NCBI GenBank assembly: GCA_964643045.1
Contig: CAZXSC010000022.1
Span: 1-29,732 of the forward strand
Length of the DNA: 29,732 nucleotides
Direction: 5' to 3'
DNA from: TMED23 sp964643045
Lineage (GTDB): Bacteria > Pseudomonadota > Alphaproteobacteria > Rhodospirillales > UBA2165
Shown here: piece after piece, positions 1-8,274 of the stretch
Layout of the letters: the number at the start of each line of letters is the position of its first letter
Position numbering within the stretch: position 1 is the stretch's first letter
The notes under the pieces: model-generated
What the model saw: the letters and a program-made list of their open reading frames with translations, nothing else
What the model was told of the DNA's origin: nothing
The model's database searches: none
Position numbers and translations under genes: made by a program

Positions 1-558
1 CTTGATCGTGAGTTTTATATTCCAAGTACCGATCAACTGGCCGCTCAGTCAAAACAAAATCATCAAGGCCGGGGTGAATTGTTAGCCGGTGACGAAGCTC
101 AGCGCGTATTGGACTTGTTAAAAGAGGATGCAACCCGTAATTATGATCATTATGTGGAAATGTTGAATGAAGACCTAGAGGGAAATGTGGTAGATAAAAA
201 TCAAAGTGGTCTAGCTCGAGAACTTGCTAGGATGAATCTTACGCTTAATACTTATACGCAATGGTATTGGAAGATTGATCTTCATAATTTATTACATTTT
301 TTATCTCTTAGAGCTGATTCACATGCACAATATGAGATACGCGTCTATGCTAATGCTATATTGGAGACTGTTAAACGTTGGGTACCGATTGTCCACAAAG
401 CTTTTCTTCAATATCGAGTGGGTGGTGTCAGTCTATCAGCAGCAGCAATTGAAGTTATAAAGAACATGCTGGAAGGTAAATCTGTCTCTCAAGATAGTAG
501 CAAAATGAGCAAACGCGAATGGCGTGAACTGATGGCTACGTTTGGTAGGGAGGGATAA
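1..558 (+). CDS. thyX: FAD-dependent thymidylate synthase ThyX (3' part)
   Basis: The reading frame is open from base 1 to the stop at 558, so the gene starts outside the window; the TTG at 79 is internal and not a start. ThyX makes dTMP from dUMP using methylenetetrahydrofolate, FAD and NADPH, independently of ThyA/DHFR. The visible 185 residues cover the C-terminal half. The segment LHNLLHFLSLRADSHAQYE followed by IRVYA is the conserved ThyX helix that contacts FAD and dUMP, preceded by NTYTQWYWK. The N-terminal RHR signature lies upstream and cannot be seen. The tail after residue 150 is basic and poorly conserved. The gene converges with the minus-strand prp genes and shares no evident pathway with them. 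Family call is firm; completeness upstream is unknown. Confidence 0.93.
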   Translation, partial: LDREFYIPSTDQLAAQSKQNHQGRGELLAGDEAQRVLDLLKEDATRNYDHYVEMLNEDLEGNVVDKNQSGLARELARMNLTLNTYTQWYWKIDLHNLLHFLSLRADSHAQYEIRVYANAILETVKRWVPIVHKAFLQYRVGGVSLSAAAIEVIKNMLEGKSVSQDSSKMSKREWRELMATFGREG

Positions 559-614
559 TTTGTTCTGGTGGAATATTATGCGTGAAGGTTATCCAATAAA
601 AAATTTCTACAAAA

Positions 615-1781
615 TTAGTTTCGTATTGAAATTGGCGGCACTTTGCGCTGTTTATGTCCAGAATAAGCGCTTAGGGGTCGTATGAGAGCGTTGTCAGAGT
701 TTTGTTCTATATAATGAGCCGACCAGCCGGCAACCCGAGCCATTACAAATATTGGAGTATAGAGATTAACCGGAAAGCCCATTAAATAATATGCAGGGCC
801 CGAGGGAAAATCCAAATTTGGATGAATACCTTTTTCGCTGACAAATATTTTCTCTAGGACGTTATATATCTCTAGCCACTTTCTATCACCGGACAATTTT
901 GTTAATTTTTCGAGGCAGCTTTTCATCGTAGGTACCCTGCTATCACCTTGTTTGTATACGCGATGGCCAAATCCCATGATAAGTTTCTTTTTTCTCATAG
1001 CATCTCTGATCCAAGGTTCAGCACGTTCTGCTGCTTGAATTTCCTTCATCATTTCCATTACAGCCTCATTTGCGCCGCCATGTAGCGGACCTTTTAATGC
1101 TCCAATCCCTCCGACGATGGCCGAATAAATGTCGGAGCGGGTTGAAGCTATAACTCGGCTGGCAAAAGTTGATGCATTGAAGCTGTGTTCGGCGTATAGA
1201 ATTAATGAAGTGTCAAATGCTTTTACGAAAGGTCGTGAGGGCACTTTTCCAAAACACATGTGGAAAAAATTTTCGGCCATAGATAGATCTGAGCGTGGCG
1301 CAATTCGTTTTTTTGAAATTCTATAGCGAAAATCCGTTGCAATCATGGTCGGGATTTTCGCCAAAATATTTATGGCTCTTTCCATATCAGCTTCCTTAGG
1401 TTCATTTCCCCATGCAATTTCACCTGTACCAAGGTAGCTAACTGCCGTGCGGATAGTATCCATCGGATGGGCGTTTTTTGGGAATTTTGCAATGACTTGA
1501 GTATGAGATGGTGAAACTTTCCGCAGCGAACGCTCCTTTTTCTTGAATGCGTTAAGTTCTTTACGGTTTGGAAGGTCACCGTTAAGCAGTAGGTAAGCAA
1601 CCTCTTCAAATGAACATTTTGCTGCTAGATCTTGTACGGCATAACCGCGATAGGTCAAAGAGTTCGTTTCTGGCATGACCTTCGAGATGGCCGTTGTGTC
1701 AGTAATAACACCTACTAGGCCTTTGCGGATATTTGGCTTGACAATCTTTTTTTGTTTTTGTTTTTTTACTGATTTGGCCAT
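615..1781 (-). CDS. prpC: 2-methylcitrate synthase
   Basis: Condenses propionyl-CoA with oxaloacetate to 2-methylcitrate, the entry step of the methylcitrate cycle, in the cytoplasm. It is 388 aa, normal for the type II-like short citrate synthase family. The N-terminal block GLVGVITDTTAISKV then TNSLTYRGY is typical of PrpC rather than of housekeeping GltA. Citrate-synthase catalytic residues are visible: His234 in PLHGGAN, His273 in GFGHRVY and Asp324 in NLDFPSG. The first 17 residues are a lysine-rich tail that precedes the conserved part. It is the last gene of prpD-prpB-prpC, 20 bp after prpB. The neighbours make PrpC much more likely than a plain citrate synthase, although such enzymes often accept both acyl-CoAs. 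Confidence 0.93.
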   Translation of the reverse strand: MAKSVKKQKQKKIVKPNIRKGLVGVITDTTAISKVMPETNSLTYRGYAVQDLAAKCSFEEVAYLLLNGDLPNRKELNAFKKKERSLRKVSPSHTQVIAKFPKNAHPMDTIRTAVSYLGTGEIAWGNEPKEADMERAINILAKIPTMIATDFRYRISKKRIAPRSDLSMAENFFHMCFGKVPSRPFVKAFDTSLILYAEHSFNASTFASRVIASTRSDIYSAIVGGIGALKGPLHGGANEAVMEMMKEIQAAERAEPWIRDAMRKKKLIMGFGHRVYKQGDSRVPTMKSCLEKLTKLSGDRKWLEIYNVLEKIFVSEKGIHPNLDFPSGPAYYLMGFPVNLYTPIFVMARVAGWSAHYIEQNSDNALIRPLSAYSGHKQRKVPPISIRN

Positions 1782-1801
1782 TAGTTAGTCTCCCGGTCTT
1801 C

Positions 1802-2695
1802 TTATAATTTAAAGTCATGAATGTTTTTATCAAACTGATTGTATTCTTCGTATTTAAGTATTTCATATAGCCGGTTCCGTGTTTGCATCCCATCTAACGC
1901 ACTTTCGAGCGAACCGTCTTTCTTTAGTCCAGCGTATGCGGACTCTATAGCCCCCATCGCGACTCTTAACGAAGAGACGGGGTAAATGGCAATATTGTAT
2001 CCGAAGTCTTCCAGCTGTTTTTTGTTATAGAGTGGCGTTTTACCAAATTCGGTCATGTTTGCGAGGAGAGGGACATCAATCGCTTTGCGGAAAGTTTCAT
2101 ATTCGCTTTCAGCGCTGAGGGCTTCAGGGAAAATTGCTTCTGCGCCAGCTTGAACGTATGCTTTAGCCCGCTCAATAGCGGCTTCAGTTCCCTCTATTAT
2201 TTTTGCATCAGTTCGAACCATTACTAAGAAGTCGGGGTCGCGTTTGGCGTTGACAGCGGCTCTGATCTTTTGACACATTAGATCTGTAGGAATTATCGCC
2301 TTATTATCAAGGTGCCCACACCGTTTTGGGTTCATCTGATCTTCGATATGGCAGCCGGAAAGGCCAAGCTCTTCACATTCTTGTATAGTACGTGCTGTAT
2401 TCATTGCTTCGCCAAAACCAGTATCCAAATCAATCAGGGCTGGGAGGTCAGTCACACGAGCAATTTGCCGACCTCGCTGGGTGATCTCACTAAGTGTGGT
2501 CAATCCTATATCTGGCATTGCCAACGACGCTGACAACGCTCCACCTGAGATGTAAATGCCATCAAAACCTTGCTCTTCGACAATGCGTGCAACAATCGGC
2601 TCGTGAGCACCGGGCATTTGTATAAGTTTGCCCGAAGCTAACATTTGCCTGAATTCGGATCGCTTCATTTCAGCCGTTTTTTTCCCAAATAACAT
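1802..2695 (-). CDS. prpB: 2-methylisocitrate lyase
   Basis: Cleaves 2-methylisocitrate to pyruvate and succinate, the last step of the methylcitrate cycle. It is 297 aa, the usual length for the PEP mutase/isocitrate lyase superfamily. The catalytic loop PKRCGH is intact with Cys126, and the Mg-binding acidic residues lie in LIDLDTGFG (Asp89, Asp91). The start codon overlaps the prpD stop by one base (TGATG), so translation is probably coupled. This protein is a distant fold relative of PEP mutase, but the KRCGH loop and prp neighbours exclude a phosphonate role; the real phosphonate genes lie at the other end of the window. Confidence 0.95.
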   Translation of the reverse strand: MLFGKKTAEMKRSEFRQMLASGKLIQMPGAHEPIVARIVEEQGFDGIYISGGALSASLAMPDIGLTTLSEITQRGRQIARVTDLPALIDLDTGFGEAMNTARTIQECEELGLSGCHIEDQMNPKRCGHLDNKAIIPTDLMCQKIRAAVNAKRDPDFLVMVRTDAKIIEGTEAAIERAKAYVQAGAEAIFPEALSAESEYETFRKAIDVPLLANMTEFGKTPLYNKKQLEDFGYNIAIYPVSSLRVAMGAIESAYAGLKKDGSLESALDGMQTRNRLYEILKYEEYNQFDKNIHDFKL

Positions 2696-4203
2696 CAGAA
2701 AATACCTTTCATATCCGGAGTATTGCTTTCAACGGGAATTTTATCAACCTGGACATTAATTTGATTAACGTCAGAGGGGTCAAGATTTGGCAAGTTACCA
2801 ACCAAATCGATAAACCTTTTGCTTTCGGTTTTGGAAATTATACCAGTAGTTAGATTCTCGAATTTTTTGATATAATGTTCTCGTTCAAAAGGATGGGTCC
2901 CGGCTGGATGCGCATTTGCTACTGCCAGCTCGTCGGTAATTTTCTTTCCTGAAATTAGAGTGACTTCCAAGCGACCTCCAAACGCCCGTTTATTAGGATC
3001 GGCGTCATGATAACGGGCCGTCCAAGATGGGTCTTCCTCCGTGCTAATTGAGTGCCAGAGCTTAATGGTATCAGGACGTTGCGCGCGTTTTCGAGTGTAC
3101 GAGTTGATATGGTGCCATTCACCATCCTGAAGAGCAACAGCCAGAATATACATTATCGAGTGATCGAGGGTTTCTCGATTAGCGGCTGGATCCATTTTTT
3201 GCGGATCTCGTGCGCCAGTTCCTATTACGTTATGTGTGTGGTGGCTAGTATAAAGCTTTATACTTTGAACATCACTCCAGTTGTCGATTTTCTTTCGAAT
3301 ACGAAAAGCAAGATCAATTAAGGCTTGGCTTTGATATTCGGCCGAGTGTTCTTTGGTATAGCTTTCAAGGATTGCTAATTTTTCTTCTCCGGTTTCAGGC
3401 AGTGGGACCACGTATTTGGCCTGGGGACCATCTAGGATCCATGCTATAATACTGTCTTCGCCCTCATAGATTGGTGAGGGCGCTCCCTCTCCGCGCATGC
3501 AGCGGTCTACGGCCTCGATCGCTAACTTTCCTGCATGAGAAGGTGCAAAAGCTTTCCAGCTTGAGATTTCTCCTTTCCGCGATTGGCGGGTTGAGACTGT
3601 CGTATGCAAAGCCTGCTGCACCGATTGATATATAGTTTCAGTGTCGAGACCTAGTAGGGTACCAATACCCGCGGCAGCAGAAGGGCCCAAATGCGCAATG
3701 TGATCAATCTTATGTTCGTGTAAACAAATTCCCTTTACTAGGTCAATTTGAATCTCGTAGGCAGTTGCAATTCCCCGGATAAGTTCAGCGCCGGATCTTC
3801 CTGTTTGTTGCGCAACCGCAAGTAAGGGTGGAATGTTGTCACCAGGGTGAGAGTAATCGGCTGCCAAAAATGTGTCGTGGAAATCGAGCTCACGGACAGC
3901 GGTACCATTTGCCCACGCTGCCCATTCTGCGTGGAAATGTTGGTTGTTTGGCATACCAAACACTGAAGCGCCTTTCGGGCGTGGATGGGAAATAGCCTGT
4001 GCACGGGCACTGGAAACTGAGTGATGGTTGATCGAAGCAATTGCCACAGACGCATTGTCGATAATTCGGTTGATGATCATAGTTGTTACGGCATCATTCA
4101 CATAGACTGGGTCTGCTGCAACTTCGGCTATTTTCCAGGCTAATTGATCTTTTTTTTCTGGAGTTTCTGAAGAGGAAAAAACGCTAACTGTATGATTGAG
4201 CAA
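2695..4203 (-). CDS. prpD: 2-methylcitrate dehydratase (MmgE/PrpD family)
   Basis: Dehydrates 2-methylcitrate to 2-methylaconitate without an Fe-S cluster. It is 502 aa, close to the PrpD family length. Characteristic segments include RELDFHDTFLAADYSHPGDN near residues 105-125, LGPSAAAGIG, and KAFAPSHAGKLAIEAV. The chosen start is TTG at 4203: an in-frame TAG lies 24 bases upstream, no ATG occurs before about residue 42, and the family's N-terminal helix (DQLAWKIAEVA) would be lost with a later start. An AAGG lies about ten bases upstream as a possible ribosome site. It leads prpD-prpB-prpC and is separated by 117 bp from the ubiD-like gene, so it may be a separate transcript or read through from it. 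Confidence 0.92.
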   Translation of the reverse strand: MLNHTVSVFSSSETPEKKDQLAWKIAEVAADPVYVNDAVTTMIINRIIDNASVAIASINHHSVSSARAQAISHPRPKGASVFGMPNNQHFHAEWAAWANGTAVRELDFHDTFLAADYSHPGDNIPPLLAVAQQTGRSGAELIRGIATAYEIQIDLVKGICLHEHKIDHIAHLGPSAAAGIGTLLGLDTETIYQSVQQALHTTVSTRQSRKGEISSWKAFAPSHAGKLAIEAVDRCMRGEGAPSPIYEGEDSIIAWILDGPQAKYVVPLPETGEEKLAILESYTKEHSAEYQSQALIDLAFRIRKKIDNWSDVQSIKLYTSHHTHNVIGTGARDPQKMDPAANRETLDHSIMYILAVALQDGEWHHINSYTRKRAQRPDTIKLWHSISTEEDPSWTARYHDADPNKRAFGGRLEVTLISGKKITDELAVANAHPAGTHPFEREHYIKKFENLTTGIISKTESKRFIDLVGNLPNLDPSDVNQINVQVDKIPVESNTPDMKGIF

Positions 4204-4320
4204 TTTGATGGGACCTTTATTTGTTATCTAATTGGATCTACGTGGGATTTCAAATTCTTTGTTAATTTTGTTCTAAGCTAGGGATGATATATTGGGCAAC
4301 CCTATTTGTTAAAACCTACA
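4204..4320. other. Gap between ubiD-like gene and prpD
   Basis: This 117 bp AT-rich spacer separates two same-strand gene groups. I see no convincing terminator hairpin or sigma-70 promoter; it is the most likely place for a prp promoter because all the other joints in the prp group are tight. Confidence 0.3.
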
Positions 4321-5916
4321 CTAAGTATGAGCGTTAGGATCATCGTGTTGAGGACCATAAAGACCAGTTACACCTTTCTCAGATTGGCCAAGTAAATACT
4401 GGCCATCACTATTCCGCATGAGTTTTCCTTTATTACGCAGATCATCTAATTGAATGGCAATTTCCCTGCCGTCACGACTTCCTAAAGCCTCTACAATATC
4501 AAAGAAAAACATTGGCCCGTTTTTGTCTAATGCTTGGGCTACTGTTTGGTAAAGTTTTCGACCATCTAATGTGGGAGCCCGTGCAACTTGCATTGTCAAT
4601 TTATTTTTTCTCTGCAGAGGCAAAGTGAGATCAAAGCCTGCTTTAGCGCCAATGACACCTTTTCCGTTCAATGATGGATCCATTGGCATACCCATCATGC
4701 CATCCAAAACTACGAGGTCGTTGTCTGCCTGAAAGCGGGACACGAATGCCCATTCGAACATGTTTTCGTCTCTGATGTCTATATCATCATCCGTAACAAA
4801 AACGTGCTTAGCTCCAAAGACTGACGCAAAGATAGCCGCTATAACATTGCGCGCCTCTCCAGGACGGATTTGCTTTATAGAAACACGGACATGCTGTCCT
4901 TCAGCTGATCCTGGCGGGACATAAACATCCTCAACTATGACGCTCATCGTGCGAAGGACCTTAAAAATCTGCGCCTCATGGCGAATTGAAAGTAAATGTA
5001 CTGATTCTGCTCTATGAATTTCTGGGCCAGATCCATGCAACAGAGTTTGGTGGAGTATGTCATCGCGCATCGTAATTGCAGTAACATGAAATACGGGGTC
5101 CATATGCATCGGGCCATAAAAACCGACGTATTCACCGTATGGCCCGTCAGGTTCTATGTAGCCGCGTTCATCTAGATATCCTTCTATTATCATTTCGGCA
5201 TCAGCTGGCACACGTATATCATTAGTGAAACATTTGACTAGCGGTAGCGGTTCGCCCCGCAACGTACTCACTAGAGAAATCTCGTCGGCGGGGATACGCA
5301 TACCAGCAGCCATATAATCAACAGGGTGGGAGCCGACAGCAAAGCTAATTGGAAGTTTCTCATTTTTAGCAACACAGCGTTGATAAATACGTTTAAGATC
5401 AGAAGGAGCCGTAACATTGGTCCCTGCTGTTTTTGAGTTTCTTAGACTTAATCGTCGGCATCCAACGTTTGTGGTTCCGGTGTCAGGATCAATACAATAG
5501 TCAATGCCTGATGAAAGATAGGCGCTACCATCAAATTGATGCTGAACATAGAAAGGTAGTTTAGTTAGGTCAACGTCATTTTGTTCCAATACGACCTTTT
5601 GAACTGGAGCCTCGCTTTGCTTTACATCCATAACAGGTTGAGGCGTGTCTAAACGTCTTTGGAATTCTTCAACAACTTCTTCTTTCTTGATGCCAAGTGC
5701 TAGAGCTAGTCGATTGCGACTGCCATTAACATTTGCCACCAATTCAAGTTTTTCGGGGCCAACCTTTTTGAATAGTATTGCGTTATCATTAGTCTCAATT
5801 TCTTTTGCTAAATTGATAAGGTCAACAGGTGTTTTGATCGTTGTGAGTTCACCTGCTTTGTCCAGTTTTTCAACAAATCGGCGAAGGCGAAATTTTTCGG
5901 TATCAATAACTGACAT
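4321..5916 (-). CDS. UbiD-family prenyl-FMN (de)carboxylase
   Basis: Members use prenylated FMN for reversible decarboxylation of aromatic or unsaturated acids. It is 531 aa. The family signature is seen as CRRLSLRNSKTAGTN at residues 153-167 (prenyl-FMN and metal contact), HPVDYMAAG at 197-205 and PDGPYGEYVGFYGP at 256-269, where Asp257 and Glu262 occupy the acidic pair of the active site. It has a C-terminal stretch from about residue 470 (DIVEALGSRDGREIAI onward) that looks like a small winged-helix tail. It follows the molybdenum hydroxylase gene by 18 bp and is co-oriented with the CoA ligase, so it likely works on the same aromatic acid. The substrate cannot be read from sequence; ubiquinone biosynthesis UbiD is less likely in this context. 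No UbiX-type prenyltransferase is in the window. Confidence 0.85.
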   Translation of the reverse strand: MSVIDTEKFRLRRFVEKLDKAGELTTIKTPVDLINLAKEIETNDNAILFKKVGPEKLELVANVNGSRNRLALALGIKKEEVVEEFQRRLDTPQPVMDVKQSEAPVQKVVLEQNDVDLTKLPFYVQHQFDGSAYLSSGIDYCIDPDTGTTNVGCRRLSLRNSKTAGTNVTAPSDLKRIYQRCVAKNEKLPISFAVGSHPVDYMAAGMRIPADEISLVSTLRGEPLPLVKCFTNDIRVPADAEMIIEGYLDERGYIEPDGPYGEYVGFYGPMHMDPVFHVTAITMRDDILHQTLLHGSGPEIHRAESVHLLSIRHEAQIFKVLRTMSVIVEDVYVPPGSAEGQHVRVSIKQIRPGEARNVIAAIFASVFGAKHVFVTDDDIDIRDENMFEWAFVSRFQADNDLVVLDGMMGMPMDPSLNGKGVIGAKAGFDLTLPLQRKNKLTMQVARAPTLDGRKLYQTVAQALDKNGPMFFFDIVEALGSRDGREIAIQLDDLRNKGKLMRNSDGQYLLGQSEKGVTGLYGPQHDDPNAHT

Positions 5917-5934
5917 CGTATTTTTTCCAAGGGT

Positions 5935-8271
5935 TCATGCTCTTACGGACCCAGCATACTGGATGGCTTTCCAGATTTTCTGAGGTGTTGCTGGCATTTC
6001 TATATATTTTACCCCGTAGACGGATAACGCGTCCGTAACGGCGCTTAAAACCGCGGGTAAAGCACCCACGCAACCAGCTTCCCCGGCCCCTTTAATGCCG
6101 AGTGGGTTTACTTTTGTTGGTACCGGGTTTGATTCAACCTTGATATCACAAAAGTCATCTGCGCGTGGCATGGCATAGTCCTGGAACGATCCCGATAACA
6201 GCTGTCCGGTCTCTTGGTCGAAGGCAATATCTTCCATAAGTGCTTGCCCGACACCTTGGGCAATGCCGCCGTGAATTTGGCCTTTTAATGTCAGGGGATT
6301 AATCACAGTGCCTACATCGTCGACGACATAATAACTGATAAGGTCTGTTTTACCTGTTTCTGGGTCAATCTCAACTTCAACACCATGACAGCCGTTTGGA
6401 AAACTGGGCTGTTCGGGCTTAAATATACCAATCTCGGCTAAACCGGGATCAATTTCTTTAGGTATACGTATTGGATTATAAGATATCTTTGCTATTTCAT
6501 GTATATCTATGGAGCGGTCTGTACCGGTTATGTTGAACATGCCGTTTTCATAGGTAATATCGCTTTCGGCAGCTTCCAATATCTCTGCTGCGATCTTAAT
6601 TCCTTTTTCGATTATTTTATCGGCCGCGATGATCAGAGCAGTTCCGCCAATCATTGCAGAACGTGAGCCAAATGTGCCCAATCCATGTGATACCTTATCC
6701 GTATCTCCATCAACTAAACGCACTTTGTCGGTGTCTATCCCTAGTTTGTCCGAAATTAGCTGTTTATACATTGTATCATGGCCCTGTCCTTGGTCTTTTG
6801 TGCCGGCAAAAATTGTTACCGTGCCAGTTGGATCAAACCTAATTTCTACTGTTTCAGGGAAGGGAGCACCGGCGCGTTCAATTGAGTTTGAAATTGAAAT
6901 ACCACGCAACTTTCCTCTCAATGCGGCTTCTTCTCGCCTGGTTTTGAAACCGGAGTAATCAATCATTTCCATCACTCGGTCCATATTTTTTTCGAACTCG
7001 CCACAATCATAGGTGTATGTATGCGCAGTTTTGAAAGGTAAGGAAGCGACGGGTATGATATTCTTTCGGCGTATCTCAGTTTTATCCAAGCCAAGTTCTA
7101 ATGCCGCTAAATCAACTAAACTTTCAAGTATGTAAGCAGCCTCAGGCCGACCTGCTCCGCGATATGGTGACGTTGAATTTGAATTTGTAAAAACATTACG
7201 AGTAACGGTATGTATCGCGGGGGTTGTGTAAACGCCCGCGATACATCCAACATTAAGAAAGGTAGAAAGAATATTGCGATCTTGAGATAAGTAGGCCCCA
7301 ATATTGCAGATGGAATTCACTCTAATGCCAAGGAATTTACCCTCATTTGTCAATGCCATTTCGGCCACTGTGACGTTGTCGCGCGCGTGTTCGTCAGACT
7401 GAAACGCTTCACTCCTCTCGCATATCCATTTGACGGGACGACCGACACGTTTTGACGCCCACGCACACAACCTAATTTCAGGATAAACCGGACCCTTCAT
7501 GCCAAAAGCTCCACCAATGTTTCCTGCTATAACCTGTACATCTTTTTCGGGTACTTTGAAAATATCCTCGGAAAGGACTTGACGAAGTGCGTGGGGTGCC
7601 TGGATGTCGTTATAGACAATATACCGTCTTTCGCGTTGATCGTAATCACCTATGCAGCCGCGCGTTTCCATAGAATTTGCTGAAATGCGATTTATTACGA
7701 ATCGATGTTTAATTATTTTGTCAGCCTTTGCAAATGCCGCATCGGTTGCATCTTTATCCCCGCCCTGGATTACATGAGATATGTTGTTTTTGCAGTCATC
7801 CCATACTAAAGGTGAGCCATCGTTGAGAGCTGAAGCTGTGTCGGTGATTGAAGGTAATGGTTCATATTCTATTTCAACAAGTTCGGCGGCATCCTTGGCT
7901 TCAGCAATCGTTTCTGCAACGATGAAAGCTACATAGTCTCCCACATACCTCACCCGATCAGACACAAGACCCGGGTGAGGAACACTGTACAAAGGTGATC
8001 CGTCAGCTCGTTTATGAAGCTGGGTAACGTGAGTTGTGCCTAGCCCGTCTTTTTGAATATCTACACCGGTTAAAATGGAAATAATTCCCGGCGCGGCTTC
8101 AGCACTTTTAGTATCGATGGATATTATAGTCGCGTGAGCATAGGGGGATCTTAAAACATAACCGTAGGCTTGGCCGTGAAGGTTAACATCGCTAACGTAG
8201 TTTCCGCGGCCAGTGAGTAACCGTGGGTCCTCGGTGCGTGGAACAGGCTGGCCGGATGCAAATTGTCCCAT
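5935..8271 (-). CDS. Xanthine dehydrogenase-family molybdopterin-binding large subunit
   Basis: Large (molybdenum) subunit of a molybdenum hydroxylase, which inserts water-derived oxygen into N-heterocycles, aldehydes or aromatic acyl-CoAs. It is 778 aa, typical. The N-terminus (GQPVPRTEDPRLLTGRGNYV) is the standard opening of CoxL-like proteins. Molybdopterin contacts are seen in GGAFGMKG, and Glu731 in GAGEAG is the conserved catalytic glutamate. Residues 369-375 read PYRGAGR, the motif of so-called form II proteins; the AYxCSFR loop of true CO dehydrogenase is absent. No FAD (medium) or 2Fe-2S (small) subunit gene is adjacent, so it is orphaned here. It follows the CoA ligase by 3 bp, so coupling is likely, and a CoA-thioester substrate is an attractive guess. 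Confidence 0.88.
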   Translation of the reverse strand: MGQFASGQPVPRTEDPRLLTGRGNYVSDVNLHGQAYGYVLRSPYAHATIISIDTKSAEAAPGIISILTGVDIQKDGLGTTHVTQLHKRADGSPLYSVPHPGLVSDRVRYVGDYVAFIVAETIAEAKDAAELVEIEYEPLPSITDTASALNDGSPLVWDDCKNNISHVIQGGDKDATDAAFAKADKIIKHRFVINRISANSMETRGCIGDYDQRERRYIVYNDIQAPHALRQVLSEDIFKVPEKDVQVIAGNIGGAFGMKGPVYPEIRLCAWASKRVGRPVKWICERSEAFQSDEHARDNVTVAEMALTNEGKFLGIRVNSICNIGAYLSQDRNILSTFLNVGCIAGVYTTPAIHTVTRNVFTNSNSTSPYRGAGRPEAAYILESLVDLAALELGLDKTEIRRKNIIPVASLPFKTAHTYTYDCGEFEKNMDRVMEMIDYSGFKTRREEAALRGKLRGISISNSIERAGAPFPETVEIRFDPTGTVTIFAGTKDQGQGHDTMYKQLISDKLGIDTDKVRLVDGDTDKVSHGLGTFGSRSAMIGGTALIIAADKIIEKGIKIAAEILEAAESDITYENGMFNITGTDRSIDIHEIAKISYNPIRIPKEIDPGLAEIGIFKPEQPSFPNGCHGVEVEIDPETGKTDLISYYVVDDVGTVINPLTLKGQIHGGIAQGVGQALMEDIAFDQETGQLLSGSFQDYAMPRADDFCDIKVESNPVPTKVNPLGIKGAGEAGCVGALPAVLSAVTDALSVYGVKYIEMPATPQKIWKAIQYAGSVRA

Positions 8272-8274
8272 GAA

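Noticed and set aside
5935..8271. Aerobic carbon monoxide dehydrogenase CoxL
   Set aside because: The active-site loop reads PYRGAGR (form II), not AYxCSFR, and coxM and coxS are absent.
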